64,000 bases of DNA from assembly GCA_046727735.1 (NCBI GenBank), contig JBKPDF010000025.1, positions 1-64,000 of the forward strand, in the 5' to 3' direction. The stretch is from AP-16 sp046727735 (GTDB taxonomy: Bacteria > Pseudomonadota > Alphaproteobacteria > Rhizobiales > Xanthobacteraceae). The translations under genes and the position numbers were made by a program. Below, piece by piece: positions 8,698 through 16,719 of the stretch. Position 1 is the first letter of the stretch. Each line of letters starts with the position of its first letter. The notes beneath the pieces are model-generated. The model had not been told where the DNA came from. It saw only the letters and a list, made by a program, of their open reading frames with translations, and ran no database searches.

Positions 8698-9639
8698 ATG
8701 GCGATCAGCTATGCGGCCCGCGAACAGGCGTATGCCGCAGCCCCGCGCCGCGGCCCGCTGACGCGGCTGCTCGAGGACGAGCGCTGGCTCGCGGTGCTGC
8801 TGTTGGCGCCGACCGCAGTCCTGCTCGCGCTGTTCATCGCCTATCCGTTCGTCAAAGGCGTGCTGCTCGCGATAACGGACACCAGGGTCGGCGTGGAGGG
8901 GCAGTTCGTCGGGCTGCAGAACTTCATCGCGCTCGCCCACGACGGCATCTTTCTCGAGGCGGTGTACAACACGTTCCTGTACACGGCGGTGACGACCGTG
9001 TTCAAGCTCGCGCTCGGCCTGTGGCTCGCGCTCTTGCTCAACCGCCATTTCCGCGGCAAGGCGCTGACCCGCGCCTTCGTGCTGCTGCCGTTCATCATTC
9101 CGACCGTGCTGTCGACCTTCGCCTGGAAATGGATGTTCGACCCGACGTTCAGCGTCATCAACTGGACGCTCTATCAGCTCGGCATCATCCGGAGCCGGAT
9201 CAACTGGCTCGGCGACCCGCAGCTCGCGATGATCTCGATCATCATCGTCAACATCTGGCGTGGCGTGCCATTCTACGCGATCAGCCTCTTGGCCGGGCTG
9301 CAGACCATCAGCCCGGAGCTCGAAGAGGCCGCCGCGATCGACGGCGCGCGCCCGTGGCAGCGGTTCTGGCACGTGACCTGGCCGCTGCTGCTGCCGGTCA
9401 CCATGGTGGTCGTGCTGTTCTCGGTGATCCAGACGTTCGCCGACTTCCAGCTCGTCTACGTGCTCACCGGCGGCGGGCCGGCGAACGCCACGCATCTGTT
9501 CGCGACCTACGCCTACCAGATCGGGGTGGGCACCGGGCTGCTCAGCGAGGGCGCGGCCGTGTCGCTCGCCATGTTCCCGGCGCTCTTGGTCGTCGTCGTC
9601 GTGCAGCTGCTCTACATCCGACGCGTGGAGATCCATTGA
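8698..9639 (+). CDS. CUT1-type ABC permease (MalF/UgpA-like)
   Basis: A 313-residue inner membrane permease with a short cytoplasmic N-terminus, about six hydrophobic helices starting at AVLLLAPTAVLLALFIAYPF, and the EAA loop EEAAAIDGARPWQRFWHVTW that contacts the ATPase. The next gene, for the partner permease, begins 3 bases after its stop. It should form half of the transmembrane channel of the importer fed by the two binding proteins upstream. Confidence 0.9.
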   Translation: MAISYAAREQAYAAAPRRGPLTRLLEDERWLAVLLLAPTAVLLALFIAYPFVKGVLLAITDTRVGVEGQFVGLQNFIALAHDGIFLEAVYNTFLYTAVTTVFKLALGLWLALLLNRHFRGKALTRAFVLLPFIIPTVLSTFAWKWMFDPTFSVINWTLYQLGIIRSRINWLGDPQLAMISIIIVNIWRGVPFYAISLLAGLQTISPELEEAAAIDGARPWQRFWHVTWPLLLPVTMVVVLFSVIQTFADFQLVYVLTGGGPANATHLFATYAYQIGVGTGLLSEGAAVSLAMFPALLVVVVVQLLYIRRVEIH

Positions 9640-9642
9640 GCC

Positions 9643-10494
9643 ATGATCGAGGGCGCAAAGTGGCGACGCTGGGTCTATTTCTACATCCCGCTCGGCGCGT
9701 TCATCTTCCTGCTGCTGTTCCCGTTCTACTGGATGTTCGTGACGACGTTCCGGCCGGACGGTGAGCTCTACCGGCCATGGATGGCGCCGAACTACACGCC
9801 GTTCTGGACCGCACATCCGACGCTCGAGCACATCAAATATCTGTTCACCGAGACCCTGTTCAGCACCTGGATGCTGAACACGCTGATCATCGCGCTGGCC
9901 TCGACGGCGATTTCGCTGTTCTGCGGCCTGCTCGCCGGCTATGCGCTGTCGCGGTTGAAATTTCGCTTCGCCGGCAGCCTCGGCACCGGAATCTTCGTCA
10001 CCTACCTGGTGCCCCAGACGCTGCTGTTCATCCCGCTCGCCGACATCATCCGCAACTACCATCTCGGCGACACGCCATGGGCGCTGATCCTCACCTATCC
10101 GACGTTCCTGATCCCGTTCTGCACCTGGCTCCTGATGGGCTATTTCAAGGCGATCCCGCGCGAGCTCGAGGAATGCGCGCGCATCGACGGCGCCACGCGC
10201 TGGCGGGCGATGGTCTACATCATCTTCCCGATCGCGGTGCCGGGCATTCTCTCGGCCGGCATCTTCGCTTTCACGCTGTCCTGGAACGAGTTCATCTACG
10301 CCCTGGTGTTCCTGTCCTCGCCCGAGCGCAAGACGGTGCCGGTCGGAGTGACATCGGAGCTGATCCGCGGCGACGTGTTCTTCTGGGGGCCGCTGATGGC
10401 AGGCGCGCTGCTCGGCTCGATCCCGGTCGCGGTGATCTATTCGTTCTTCGTCGAGTATTACGTCGCGGGGATCACCGGCTCGGTGAAAGGATGA
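9643..10494 (+). CDS. CUT1-type ABC permease (MalG/UgpE-like)
   Basis: A 283-residue partner permease. It starts with the helix YFYIPLGAFIFLLLFPFYWM and has the EAA loop EECARIDGATRWRAMVYIIF near residue 185. Length and topology match MalG/UgpE proteins. It lies 3 bases after the first permease gene. A GC-rich stem-loop (GCGGGGCGGGC / GCCCGCCGACCCCGC) occupies the 56 bases between it and the ATPase gene. Confidence 0.9.
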   Translation: MIEGAKWRRWVYFYIPLGAFIFLLLFPFYWMFVTTFRPDGELYRPWMAPNYTPFWTAHPTLEHIKYLFTETLFSTWMLNTLIIALASTAISLFCGLLAGYALSRLKFRFAGSLGTGIFVTYLVPQTLLFIPLADIIRNYHLGDTPWALILTYPTFLIPFCTWLLMGYFKAIPRELEECARIDGATRWRAMVYIIFPIAVPGILSAGIFAFTLSWNEFIYALVFLSSPERKTVPVGVTSELIRGDVFFWGPLMAGALLGSIPVAVIYSFFVEYYVAGITGSVKG

Positions 10495-10550
10495 GCTGCA
10501 GCGGGGCGGGCTTGCCCGCCGACCCCGCTGCCGCAACCTGGAGCGTGTAG

Positions 10551-11639
10551 ATGGCGCAGGTCGTCATCCGGAATCTCAGCAAGCGGTTCGACGGCGTTGC
10601 CGCCGTCAACGACGTCAATCTGACGATCCGCGACAAGGAATTCATCGTGCTGGTCGGGCCTTCGGGCTGCGGCAAGACCACGACGCTGCGCATGGTCGCC
10701 GGGCTCGAATCCATCACCGCCGGCGAGATCCTGATCGGCGAGAAGATCGTCAACGATCTGGCGCCGATGGACCGCGACATCGCCATGGTGTTCCAGAACT
10801 ACGCGCTCTACCCGCACATGAGCGTCTACCACAACATGGCGTTCGGGCTGAAGATGCGGAAATTCGCCAAGGCCGACATCGCCAAGCGGGTGCAAGAGGC
10901 GGCGGAGATTCTCGGCATCCAGGCGCTGCTCGCGCGCAAACCGCGCCAGCTCTCCGGCGGGCAACGCCAGCGCGTGGCGCTCGGGCGGGCGATCGTGCGC
11001 CATCCGCGGGTTTTTCTGTTCGACGAGCCGCTGTCGAATCTCGATGCCAAGCTGCGGGTACAGATGCGGGTCGAGCTCAAGAAGCTGCACTTGCGGCTCG
11101 GCACCACCGCGATCTACGTCACCCACGATCAGGTCGAAGCCATGACGCTCGGCGACCGCGTCGTCGTCATGAAGGACGGCTGGGTGCAGCAGGTCGGCGA
11201 ACCGCTCGAGCTCTACAACAATCCGGCGAACCGCTTCGTGGCCGGCTTCCTCGGCTCGCCGGCGATGAATTTCATGAAGGTCACGGCCGCGGAGGACAAC
11301 GGCGCGCTGTGGGTGACCAATCCCGGCTTCCGCCTGAAGGTGCCGGATTTCCGCGCGAGCCGGCTGCGCGGCCATGTTGGCTCCGAGCTGTGGCTCGGGA
11401 TTCGCCCCGAGGACCTGCGGGTTGCGGCCGGCGGCGACGGCCATCTCAGCTTCGATGCGGTCGTAGAAGTGGTGGAACGGCTCGGCTCGGAGACCCTGCT
11501 CGACGTCAAAGCCGGCCCTTGCGCCATGGTGGCCGCGGTCGAGCCCGATATCGGCGCGAAGATTCGCGACAAGCTGCGGCTCGCGCCCAATCCCGAGCGG
11601 CTGCATTTCTTCGACGCCAAGACCGAAGCCGCAATCTGA
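10551..11639 (+). CDS. CUT1-type ABC ATPase (MalK/UgpC family)
   Basis: A 362-residue ATP-binding subunit. Walker A GPSGCGKTT, Q-loop VFQNYALYPHMSV, signature LSGGQRQR, Walker B RVFLFDEPLSNLDAKLR and switch THDQVEAM are all present. They are followed by a C-terminal TOBE/OB region (from about residue 235, GSPAMNFM onward) that marks the MalK/UgpC/MsmK class and often binds regulators. It is the last gene of the plus-strand importer operon and ends 12 bases before the convergent E2 gene stop. Confidence 0.92.
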   Translation: MAQVVIRNLSKRFDGVAAVNDVNLTIRDKEFIVLVGPSGCGKTTTLRMVAGLESITAGEILIGEKIVNDLAPMDRDIAMVFQNYALYPHMSVYHNMAFGLKMRKFAKADIAKRVQEAAEILGIQALLARKPRQLSGGQRQRVALGRAIVRHPRVFLFDEPLSNLDAKLRVQMRVELKKLHLRLGTTAIYVTHDQVEAMTLGDRVVVMKDGWVQQVGEPLELYNNPANRFVAGFLGSPAMNFMKVTAAEDNGALWVTNPGFRLKVPDFRASRLRGHVGSELWLGIRPEDLRVAAGGDGHLSFDAVVEVVERLGSETLLDVKAGPCAMVAAVEPDIGAKIRDKLRLAPNPERLHFFDAKTEAAI

Positions 11640-11651
11640 AATCCGGCCGGC

Positions 11652-12755
11652 TCAGGACGCGCGCTCGAGATCGGTTTTCAACGCCATCAGGAATCGCCCC
11701 GCCTCGCCGCCGGTCACCACGCGATGATCGAACGTGAGCGAGAGCGGCAGCACGCGGCGGACCGCGGCCGCGCCGTCGTGCGGCATGATCCGCGGCTCGA
11801 TGCGGCCGGCGCCGATGATCGCCACCTGCGGCGGCACCACGACCAGCTGTGCGAAGCGGCCGCCGATCATGCCGAAATTCGACAGTGTGATGGTCGCGCC
11901 GCGCAGTTCCTCGGCGGGAATCGAACGCGCCGCCGCGTCGGCGCGCATACGGTCGAGGCCCGCGCGCAGATCTTTGGCGTCGCGCTCGCCGACATTGCGC
12001 AGCACCGGGACGATCAGCCCGCCTTCGGTATCGACCGCGATGCCGACGTCGATGCGCCGCACGAGCCGCCGCTCGCCGGCCTCCGCGTTGTACCAGGCAT
12101 TGAGCGCGGGCTCGGCCTTGGCGGCCGTCGCGATTGCGCGGATGAGCCGCATCGTCACGTCGGCCCCTTTCGGCCAGTCGCCGATGTCGGCTTCCTCGCT
12201 GACCGTGGCCGGCACGACCTCGGCATGCGCTTGCGTCATGCGCTGTGCCATGGCGCGCCGCATGCCGCGCAGCGGCTCGGCCGGGCCCGCCTCGACCATG
12301 GTTTTTGCCGCGCGCTCGACGTCGCCGCGAGTGATGCTGCCGCCAGGGCCGGTCGCCTGCACGAGGTTGAGATCGACGTCGAGCTTGCGGGCGAGCGCGC
12401 GGATCGCCGGCAAGACCTGCACGGTGCGCGCGCGGGCAGGCTCCGCCGGCGCCGCCTCGCCACGCGGCTTGGCGTCGGCGCGGTCGAGCTCGCCGACGAC
12501 CGTGCCGGTTTCTTCGCCCTCCCCTTCCGCGAATTCGACGAGGGGAGCGCCGACCTTCACGAGTTCGCCTTTGGCGCCGTGCACGCGTGCGATGCGGCCG
12601 CTCCACGGCGAGGGCACCTCGACCACCGCCTTGTCGGTCTCGACCGATACGAGCGGCTGGTCGGTCACGACATGGTCACCCTCGTTGACATGCCAGGCGA
12701 CGATCTCGGCCTCTTCGAGCCCTTCGCCCAGGTCCGGCAGCGTGAACTTGCGCAT
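11652..12755 (-). CDS. 2-oxoacid dehydrogenase E2 acyltransferase
   Basis: A 367-residue dihydrolipoyl acyltransferase. Residues 1-75 form one lipoyl domain with the lipoylated lysine in ETDKAVVEVPSP. A peripheral-subunit-binding domain follows (LPAIRALARKLDVDL...GPGGSITRGDVERA, about 118-155), then the catalytic domain with the C-terminal DHRVVTGGEAG motif. It transfers the acyl group from E1 to CoA. It is third in the operon after E1alpha and E1beta, with a 16-base gap. Acetyl versus branched-chain acyl specificity cannot be decided from motifs. No E3 gene is adjacent. Confidence 0.88.
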   Translation of the reverse strand: MRKFTLPDLGEGLEEAEIVAWHVNEGDHVVTDQPLVSVETDKAVVEVPSPWSGRIARVHGAKGELVKVGAPLVEFAEGEGEETGTVVGELDRADAKPRGEAAPAEPARARTVQVLPAIRALARKLDVDLNLVQATGPGGSITRGDVERAAKTMVEAGPAEPLRGMRRAMAQRMTQAHAEVVPATVSEEADIGDWPKGADVTMRLIRAIATAAKAEPALNAWYNAEAGERRLVRRIDVGIAVDTEGGLIVPVLRNVGERDAKDLRAGLDRMRADAAARSIPAEELRGATITLSNFGMIGGRFAQLVVVPPQVAIIGAGRIEPRIMPHDGAAAVRRVLPLSLTFDHRVVTGGEAGRFLMALKTDLERAS

Positions 12756-12771
12756 CGCGTTCCCACGCCGC

Positions 12772-13752
12772 TCAGCTGAAGTGCACCGCCTTGCGGGCGG
12801 CGGCGGCGATGCGATCGACGGACGGCAGATATTGCTGCTCGAGCCGCGGCAGCGGCACGATCGTATCGTAGCCGGTGACGCGCGCGACCGGCGCGAGCAG
12901 CGACAAGAGTGCGCGCTCGGCGATCAGCGCGGCGATTTCAGCGCCGAAACCGGCGGTTCGCGCCGCCTCGTGCACGATCACGCAGCGCCCGGTTTTTTGC
13001 ACCGACGCCAGGATCGTCTCCTCGTCATAGGGCTTGAGCGTCGCGAGGTCGATCACCTCGGCGGCGATGCCTTCGTCCGCGAGCAGGTCGGCGGCCGCGA
13101 GCGTCTCTTTGAGCATCGCGCCCCAGGATATCAACGTCACGTCCCGCCCTTGCCGCAGCAGGAACGCGACGTCGAGCGGCAACGCCTCGCCGTCGTCCTC
13201 GACCTCGCCCTTGATCGCCCGGTAGATCCGGGTCGGCTCGAGGAAGATTACCGGATCCGGATCGCGGATAGCGGCAAGCAGCAGGCCGTAGGCGCGTTCC
13301 GGCGAAGACGGCACGACCACGCGCAGCCCGGGGACATGGGCGAGCATCACCTCGGTGCTCTCGGAATGATGCTCCGGCGCGCGAATGCCGGCGCCGTACG
13401 GCGTGCGCAGGACCATCGGGCAGGTGAGCCGTCCTTGCGTGCGGTGGCGCAGCCGCGAGGCGTGGTTCACGAGCTGATCGATGCACGGATAGAGAAATCC
13501 CATGAACTGGATTTCGCCGACGGGCCTGAGCCCCTGCGCCGCCATGCCGACGCACAAGCCGCTGATCAGCAGCTCGGCGAGCGGCGTATCGACGACGCGC
13601 TCCGCCCCGAAGCGCTGCTGCAACCCCGCGGTCGCGCGGAACACGCCGCCGTTCACGCCGACGTCCTCGCCGAGCACGACCACGCTGTCGTCGTCCGCCA
13701 TGGCGCGTCCGAGCGCGAGGTTCACGGCTTCGACCAGCGTGAGCTCAGTCAT
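12772..13752 (-). CDS. 2-oxoacid dehydrogenase E1 beta subunit
   Basis: A 326-residue E1 beta subunit. It begins MTELTLVEAVNLALGRAM and continues with GEDVGVNGGVFRATAGLQ and DTPLAE, the family hallmarks of the thiamine-diphosphate E1 heterotetramer. The C-terminal domain (from about residue 200) has the transketolase-C fold. The ATG at 13752 overlaps the end of the E1alpha gene by 8 bases, which fits translational coupling; a longer frame upstream only shadows E1alpha. With E1alpha it decarboxylates a 2-oxoacid, either pyruvate or a branched-chain 2-oxoacid. Confidence 0.88.
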   Translation of the reverse strand: MTELTLVEAVNLALGRAMADDDSVVVLGEDVGVNGGVFRATAGLQQRFGAERVVDTPLAELLISGLCVGMAAQGLRPVGEIQFMGFLYPCIDQLVNHASRLRHRTQGRLTCPMVLRTPYGAGIRAPEHHSESTEVMLAHVPGLRVVVPSSPERAYGLLLAAIRDPDPVIFLEPTRIYRAIKGEVEDDGEALPLDVAFLLRQGRDVTLISWGAMLKETLAAADLLADEGIAAEVIDLATLKPYDEETILASVQKTGRCVIVHEAARTAGFGAEIAALIAERALLSLLAPVARVTGYDTIVPLPRLEQQYLPSVDRIAAAARKAVHFS

Positions 13753-14845
13753 GAGACTTCTGCTCCAGCTCCAGCTCCTGCCGCTGGGCGGCATAGACCT
13801 CCGGGAGTTCCGCATAGAGGTGATCGAACATGGTCGAGGCGGCGCGCGGGGCGGTCGCCAAATAGCGCTCGACCGCTGCTTCGACCTGCTGCTGGCATTC
13901 CGCGACGAGCCGCTCCTCGTCGGATTTGCCCCAGAACTTTCGGCCGACGAGATACGACCGCAGCCGCGCGATCGGTTCCTCCTTCCAACGCGCCTGCACT
14001 TCTTCGGTCGGTCGGTAGCGTGCGGCGTCATCCGCCGTCGTGTGGTCGCCGAGCCGATAGGTGAGGGCTTCGATGAACCGCGGGCCGCGGCCCGCGCGCG
14101 CCGCCGCGATCGCCTCCTCGGCGGCGGCGCGGACTGCGATCGCGTCGTTGCCGTCGACCTGCTCGCCCGGAAAACCGGCCGCGATCGCTTTCTGGGCGAG
14201 CGTTGCCGAAGCGGTCTGCAGCTTCAGCGGCACGCTGATCGCCCACTGATTATTGTTGGCGACGAAGACGACAGGCAGCTTCCCCACGCCGGCGAAATTC
14301 ATCGCCTCCCACACGTCGCCCTTCGAGGTCGCGCCGTCGCCGAAGAGGCACACCGCGACGCGCGGCTCCTTGCGCAGCCGGAACGCATAAGCGACGCCCG
14401 CCGCGTGCGGCGCCTGCGAGCCGACCGGAACGCAGAACGGAAAATCGTGCGCCGGACCCGACGAGCAATTGCCGCGCTCGTCGCCGCCCCAGTACAGCAG
14501 GATCTCCTCCATCTTCACGCCGCGCCACAGCAGCGCGGCGTTGTCGCGGTAGGAGGGCAGCAGCACGTCCTCTTCGCGCATCGCGCTCGCGACCCCGATC
14601 GACACCGCTTCCTGGCCGAGCGAAACCGCATAGGTGCCGAGTCGCCCGGTACGTTGCAGCGACACGGCTTTGAGATCGAAGATGCGGGTGAGCACCATGC
14701 CGCGATAGAGCGCGAGCAGCAGATCCCGGTCGGAAGCGAAGCGCGGCAGCGGGCGCAACGGCGCCCCATCGGCGCCGAGGTAAGCGCGCCGCCGCACCTC
14801 GAAATGCGCGATCACGGGAAAGTCTTGGCTGGTGGCCTCGTCCAT
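13745..14845 (-). CDS. 2-oxoacid dehydrogenase E1 alpha subunit
   Basis: A 366-residue E1 alpha subunit with the thiamine-diphosphate motif GDGATSKGDVWEAMNFAG...VANNNQWAIS. It also has the conserved PAHDFPF loop and the phosphorylation-loop-like segment YRLGDHTTADDAARYR. It is first of three minus-strand genes (E1alpha, E1beta, E2) overlapping or 16 bases apart. The long N-terminal extension (FEVRRRAYLG...PLPRF) resembles the branched-chain/aliphatic E1alpha type more than the short pyruvate type, so a Bkd- or broad-specificity role is possible. Confidence 0.87.
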   Translation of the reverse strand: MDEATSQDFPVIAHFEVRRRAYLGADGAPLRPLPRFASDRDLLLALYRGMVLTRIFDLKAVSLQRTGRLGTYAVSLGQEAVSIGVASAMREEDVLLPSYRDNAALLWRGVKMEEILLYWGGDERGNCSSGPAHDFPFCVPVGSQAPHAAGVAYAFRLRKEPRVAVCLFGDGATSKGDVWEAMNFAGVGKLPVVFVANNNQWAISVPLKLQTASATLAQKAIAAGFPGEQVDGNDAIAVRAAAEEAIAAARAGRGPRFIEALTYRLGDHTTADDAARYRPTEEVQARWKEEPIARLRSYLVGRKFWGKSDEERLVAECQQQVEAAVERYLATAPRAASTMFDHLYAELPEVYAAQRQELELEQKSHD

Positions 14846-15160
14846 CTCCCGCTCCGTCAGCCATTGTTTTCGGCGAGTCGCGGCCGAGCCTCGATTGTTA
14901 CCACGGCGGGCGAGGGATTTTGACGCGTTTGCAAGGATTTACACAGGCAGACCCGACGGAAGGCCGGGCTTTCGACGTGCCGGCCCGACAACCCGGCTCC
15001 TCGCCTCGGGTTCCCAATGGCGCGGTGGACAACGCCGCCGTAACCTGCTTTTCGCGCAATATCTTCAACAAAGCGTCCAAGTTTCGTCACAAGGGGCCGC
15101 CATAGCCTGCGCCGCCGCCGCGCATGCGACCGTGGTCCGGTCGCGCACGGCGAGGCCAGC
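14846..15160. other. Divergent intergenic region
   Basis: A 315-base gap between the E1alpha gene (minus) and a small secreted-protein gene (plus). I see no RNA gene, repeat or clear operator. It presumably carries both promoters. Confidence 0.4.
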
Positions 15161-15604
15161 ATGCAGGCGAAGATGGCATCCTCCATTGCTGCATTGCTCA
15201 TTCCGGCCGCCTTGTTTCTCGGCGAGCCGGGAAGCCCGCATACCAGTTACGAGCGGGGCTTGTTCTGCGACAGCGTCGAGCGGGTCGCCGCGATCGTGGA
15301 GATCGCGGACCGCGGCGGTGATCCGTTCAAGGCGGTGAGCGACCTCAATCGCGCCCTCGCCCGCAAGGCTTGCCTCTACACCACCAATGTCGACGTGCTG
15401 ATGGCGATCGGCGAATTCCAGCGGGCGATCGCGGCCAACGGCACGACCTACGGAATCTACGAGGTCTACATCTCCGCCGTCGGCCACCAGACGACCGAGA
15501 TCGGCGACCTCTCGTGGAAATTCTCCCGCCCGGTCGTGATGTACACCCTGCGCGAAGCGCCCGCCCGGGATCCGCGCATGCCGCAGGTCGATTCCAGCCG
15601 TTGA
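15161..15604 (+). CDS. Hypothetical secreted protein
   Basis: A 147-residue protein of unknown function. The N-terminus has a short hydrophobic segment (SSIAALLIPAALFL) that could be a signal peptide; an alternative start is ATG 15173. The mature part has regular alternation and two cysteines (FCDSVERVAAIV and KACLYTT), and a DUF-like block GTTYGIYEVYISAVGH. I do not recognise the family. It stands alone between the dehydrogenase operon and the enoyl-CoA hydratase gene. Confidence 0.65.
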   Translation: MQAKMASSIAALLIPAALFLGEPGSPHTSYERGLFCDSVERVAAIVEIADRGGDPFKAVSDLNRALARKACLYTTNVDVLMAIGEFQRAIAANGTTYGIYEVYISAVGHQTTEIGDLSWKFSRPVVMYTLREAPARDPRMPQVDSSR

Positions 15605-15777
15605 GATATGCGCCCGGGCGGCAGCATTTGTAGCACCCTCCCCGCTCCCGCCTGAACGCCTGCGAGGATTTGGGGCTGCGCCGCCGGCGCGACGCGATCT
15701 CCCTTTCCCGGCGCGGCACTCCGTTGGGTTATGCTCGGTGCCTCGCGCATTGCGCACGCAGGACGAGGAGAGCCAGC

Positions 15778-16587
15778 ATGTCCGACCGTTACGCCCGCTA
15801 TCAGCGGCTGCAATTCGATCGCCCGCGCGAGCGCGTGCTGCGCATCACCATGCACAATCCCGGACGGCTCAATTCCGCCGATGCGGTCATGCACCGCGAG
15901 CTCGTCGAAATCTGGCGCGACGTCGAGTCGGACCCGGACGTCTCCGCGGCGATCCTCACCGGAGCCGGGAAGGCGTTCTCGGCCGGCGGCGATTTCGACA
16001 TGATCGCCGGGATCATGGATGATTTCTCGACGCGCGCGCGAGCATGGAAGGAGGCGCGGGATCTCGTCTACAACATCATCGATTGCTCGAAGCCGGTGGT
16101 CAGCGCCATGCGCGGCCCCGCGGTCGGCGCCGGACTCGTCTGCGGATTGCTGGCCGATGTCTCGATCGCCAGCAAGGAGGCCCGCATCATCGACGGCCAC
16201 ACGCGGCTCGGCGTTGCCGCCGGAGATCATGCGGCGATCGTGTGGCCGCTGTTGTGCGGCATGGCCAAGGCCAAATATCACTTGCTGCTGTGCGAGCCCT
16301 TGAGCGGAGCCGAGGCGGAGCGGATCGGGCTCGTCTCGCTCGCCGTCGACGACGCGGCGCTCGATGCGAAGGCCGTCGAGATCGCGGCCCGCCTCGCCGA
16401 CGGCGCACCCAGCGCCATCCGCTGGACCAAATACGCGCTCAACAACTGGCTGCGAGCCGCGGGTCCCACGTTCGATACGTCGTTAGCACTGGAATTTTTG
16501 GGATTCTCGAGCCCCGACGTTCGCGAGGGTCTCGCCTCGCACCGCGAGAAGCGCAAGCCGCGCTTTTCACCGGAGAGCCCGCTGTAA
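15778..16587 (+). CDS. Enoyl-CoA hydratase/isomerase family protein
   Basis: A 269-residue crotonase-fold protein. The oxyanion-hole strands are seen as LTGAGKAFSAGGDFDMI and AMRGPAVGAGLVCGLLADVSIAS. The usual catalytic glutamates of hydratases are not in their standard positions; DGHTRLGVAAGDHAAI suggests a variant active site. It may therefore be a hydratase, isomerase or decarboxylating member. Start at ATG 15778, preceded by GGAGAG. Cytoplasmic. Confidence 0.85.
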   Translation: MSDRYARYQRLQFDRPRERVLRITMHNPGRLNSADAVMHRELVEIWRDVESDPDVSAAILTGAGKAFSAGGDFDMIAGIMDDFSTRARAWKEARDLVYNIIDCSKPVVSAMRGPAVGAGLVCGLLADVSIASKEARIIDGHTRLGVAAGDHAAIVWPLLCGMAKAKYHLLLCEPLSGAEAERIGLVSLAVDDAALDAKAVEIAARLADGAPSAIRWTKYALNNWLRAAGPTFDTSLALEFLGFSSPDVREGLASHREKRKPRFSPESPL

Positions 16588-16601
16588 CGCGATCCGATAT
16601 C

Positions 16602-16632
16602 GTAGGGTGGGTTGAGCGCAGCGAAACCCACC
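16602..16632. repeat. Short GGGTGGGTT palindrome
   Basis: A palindromic unit of the form GTAGGGTGGGTTGAGC...GCGAAACCCACC, a type widespread between genes of Rhizobiales. It lies just after the enoyl-CoA hydratase stop and could act as a transcript end or mRNA stabiliser. Confidence 0.7.
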
Positions 16633-16719
16633 GCCGCGGTGGGTCGTGCTTCGCTCGCCAAACCGAACCGATCGAATGATCCACCGCAGCATCCTCGCCG
16701 TGCTGCCGATCTCTCGACG

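Noticed and set aside
8629..10536. A 635-residue open frame on the minus strand over the permease genes
   Set aside because: Shadow of the two permeases; highly charged, low-complexity, no start signal.
16612..16719. Upstream extension of the GH13 start
   Set aside because: It would begin inside the palindromic repeat and has no similarity to the family; ATG 16720 is better.
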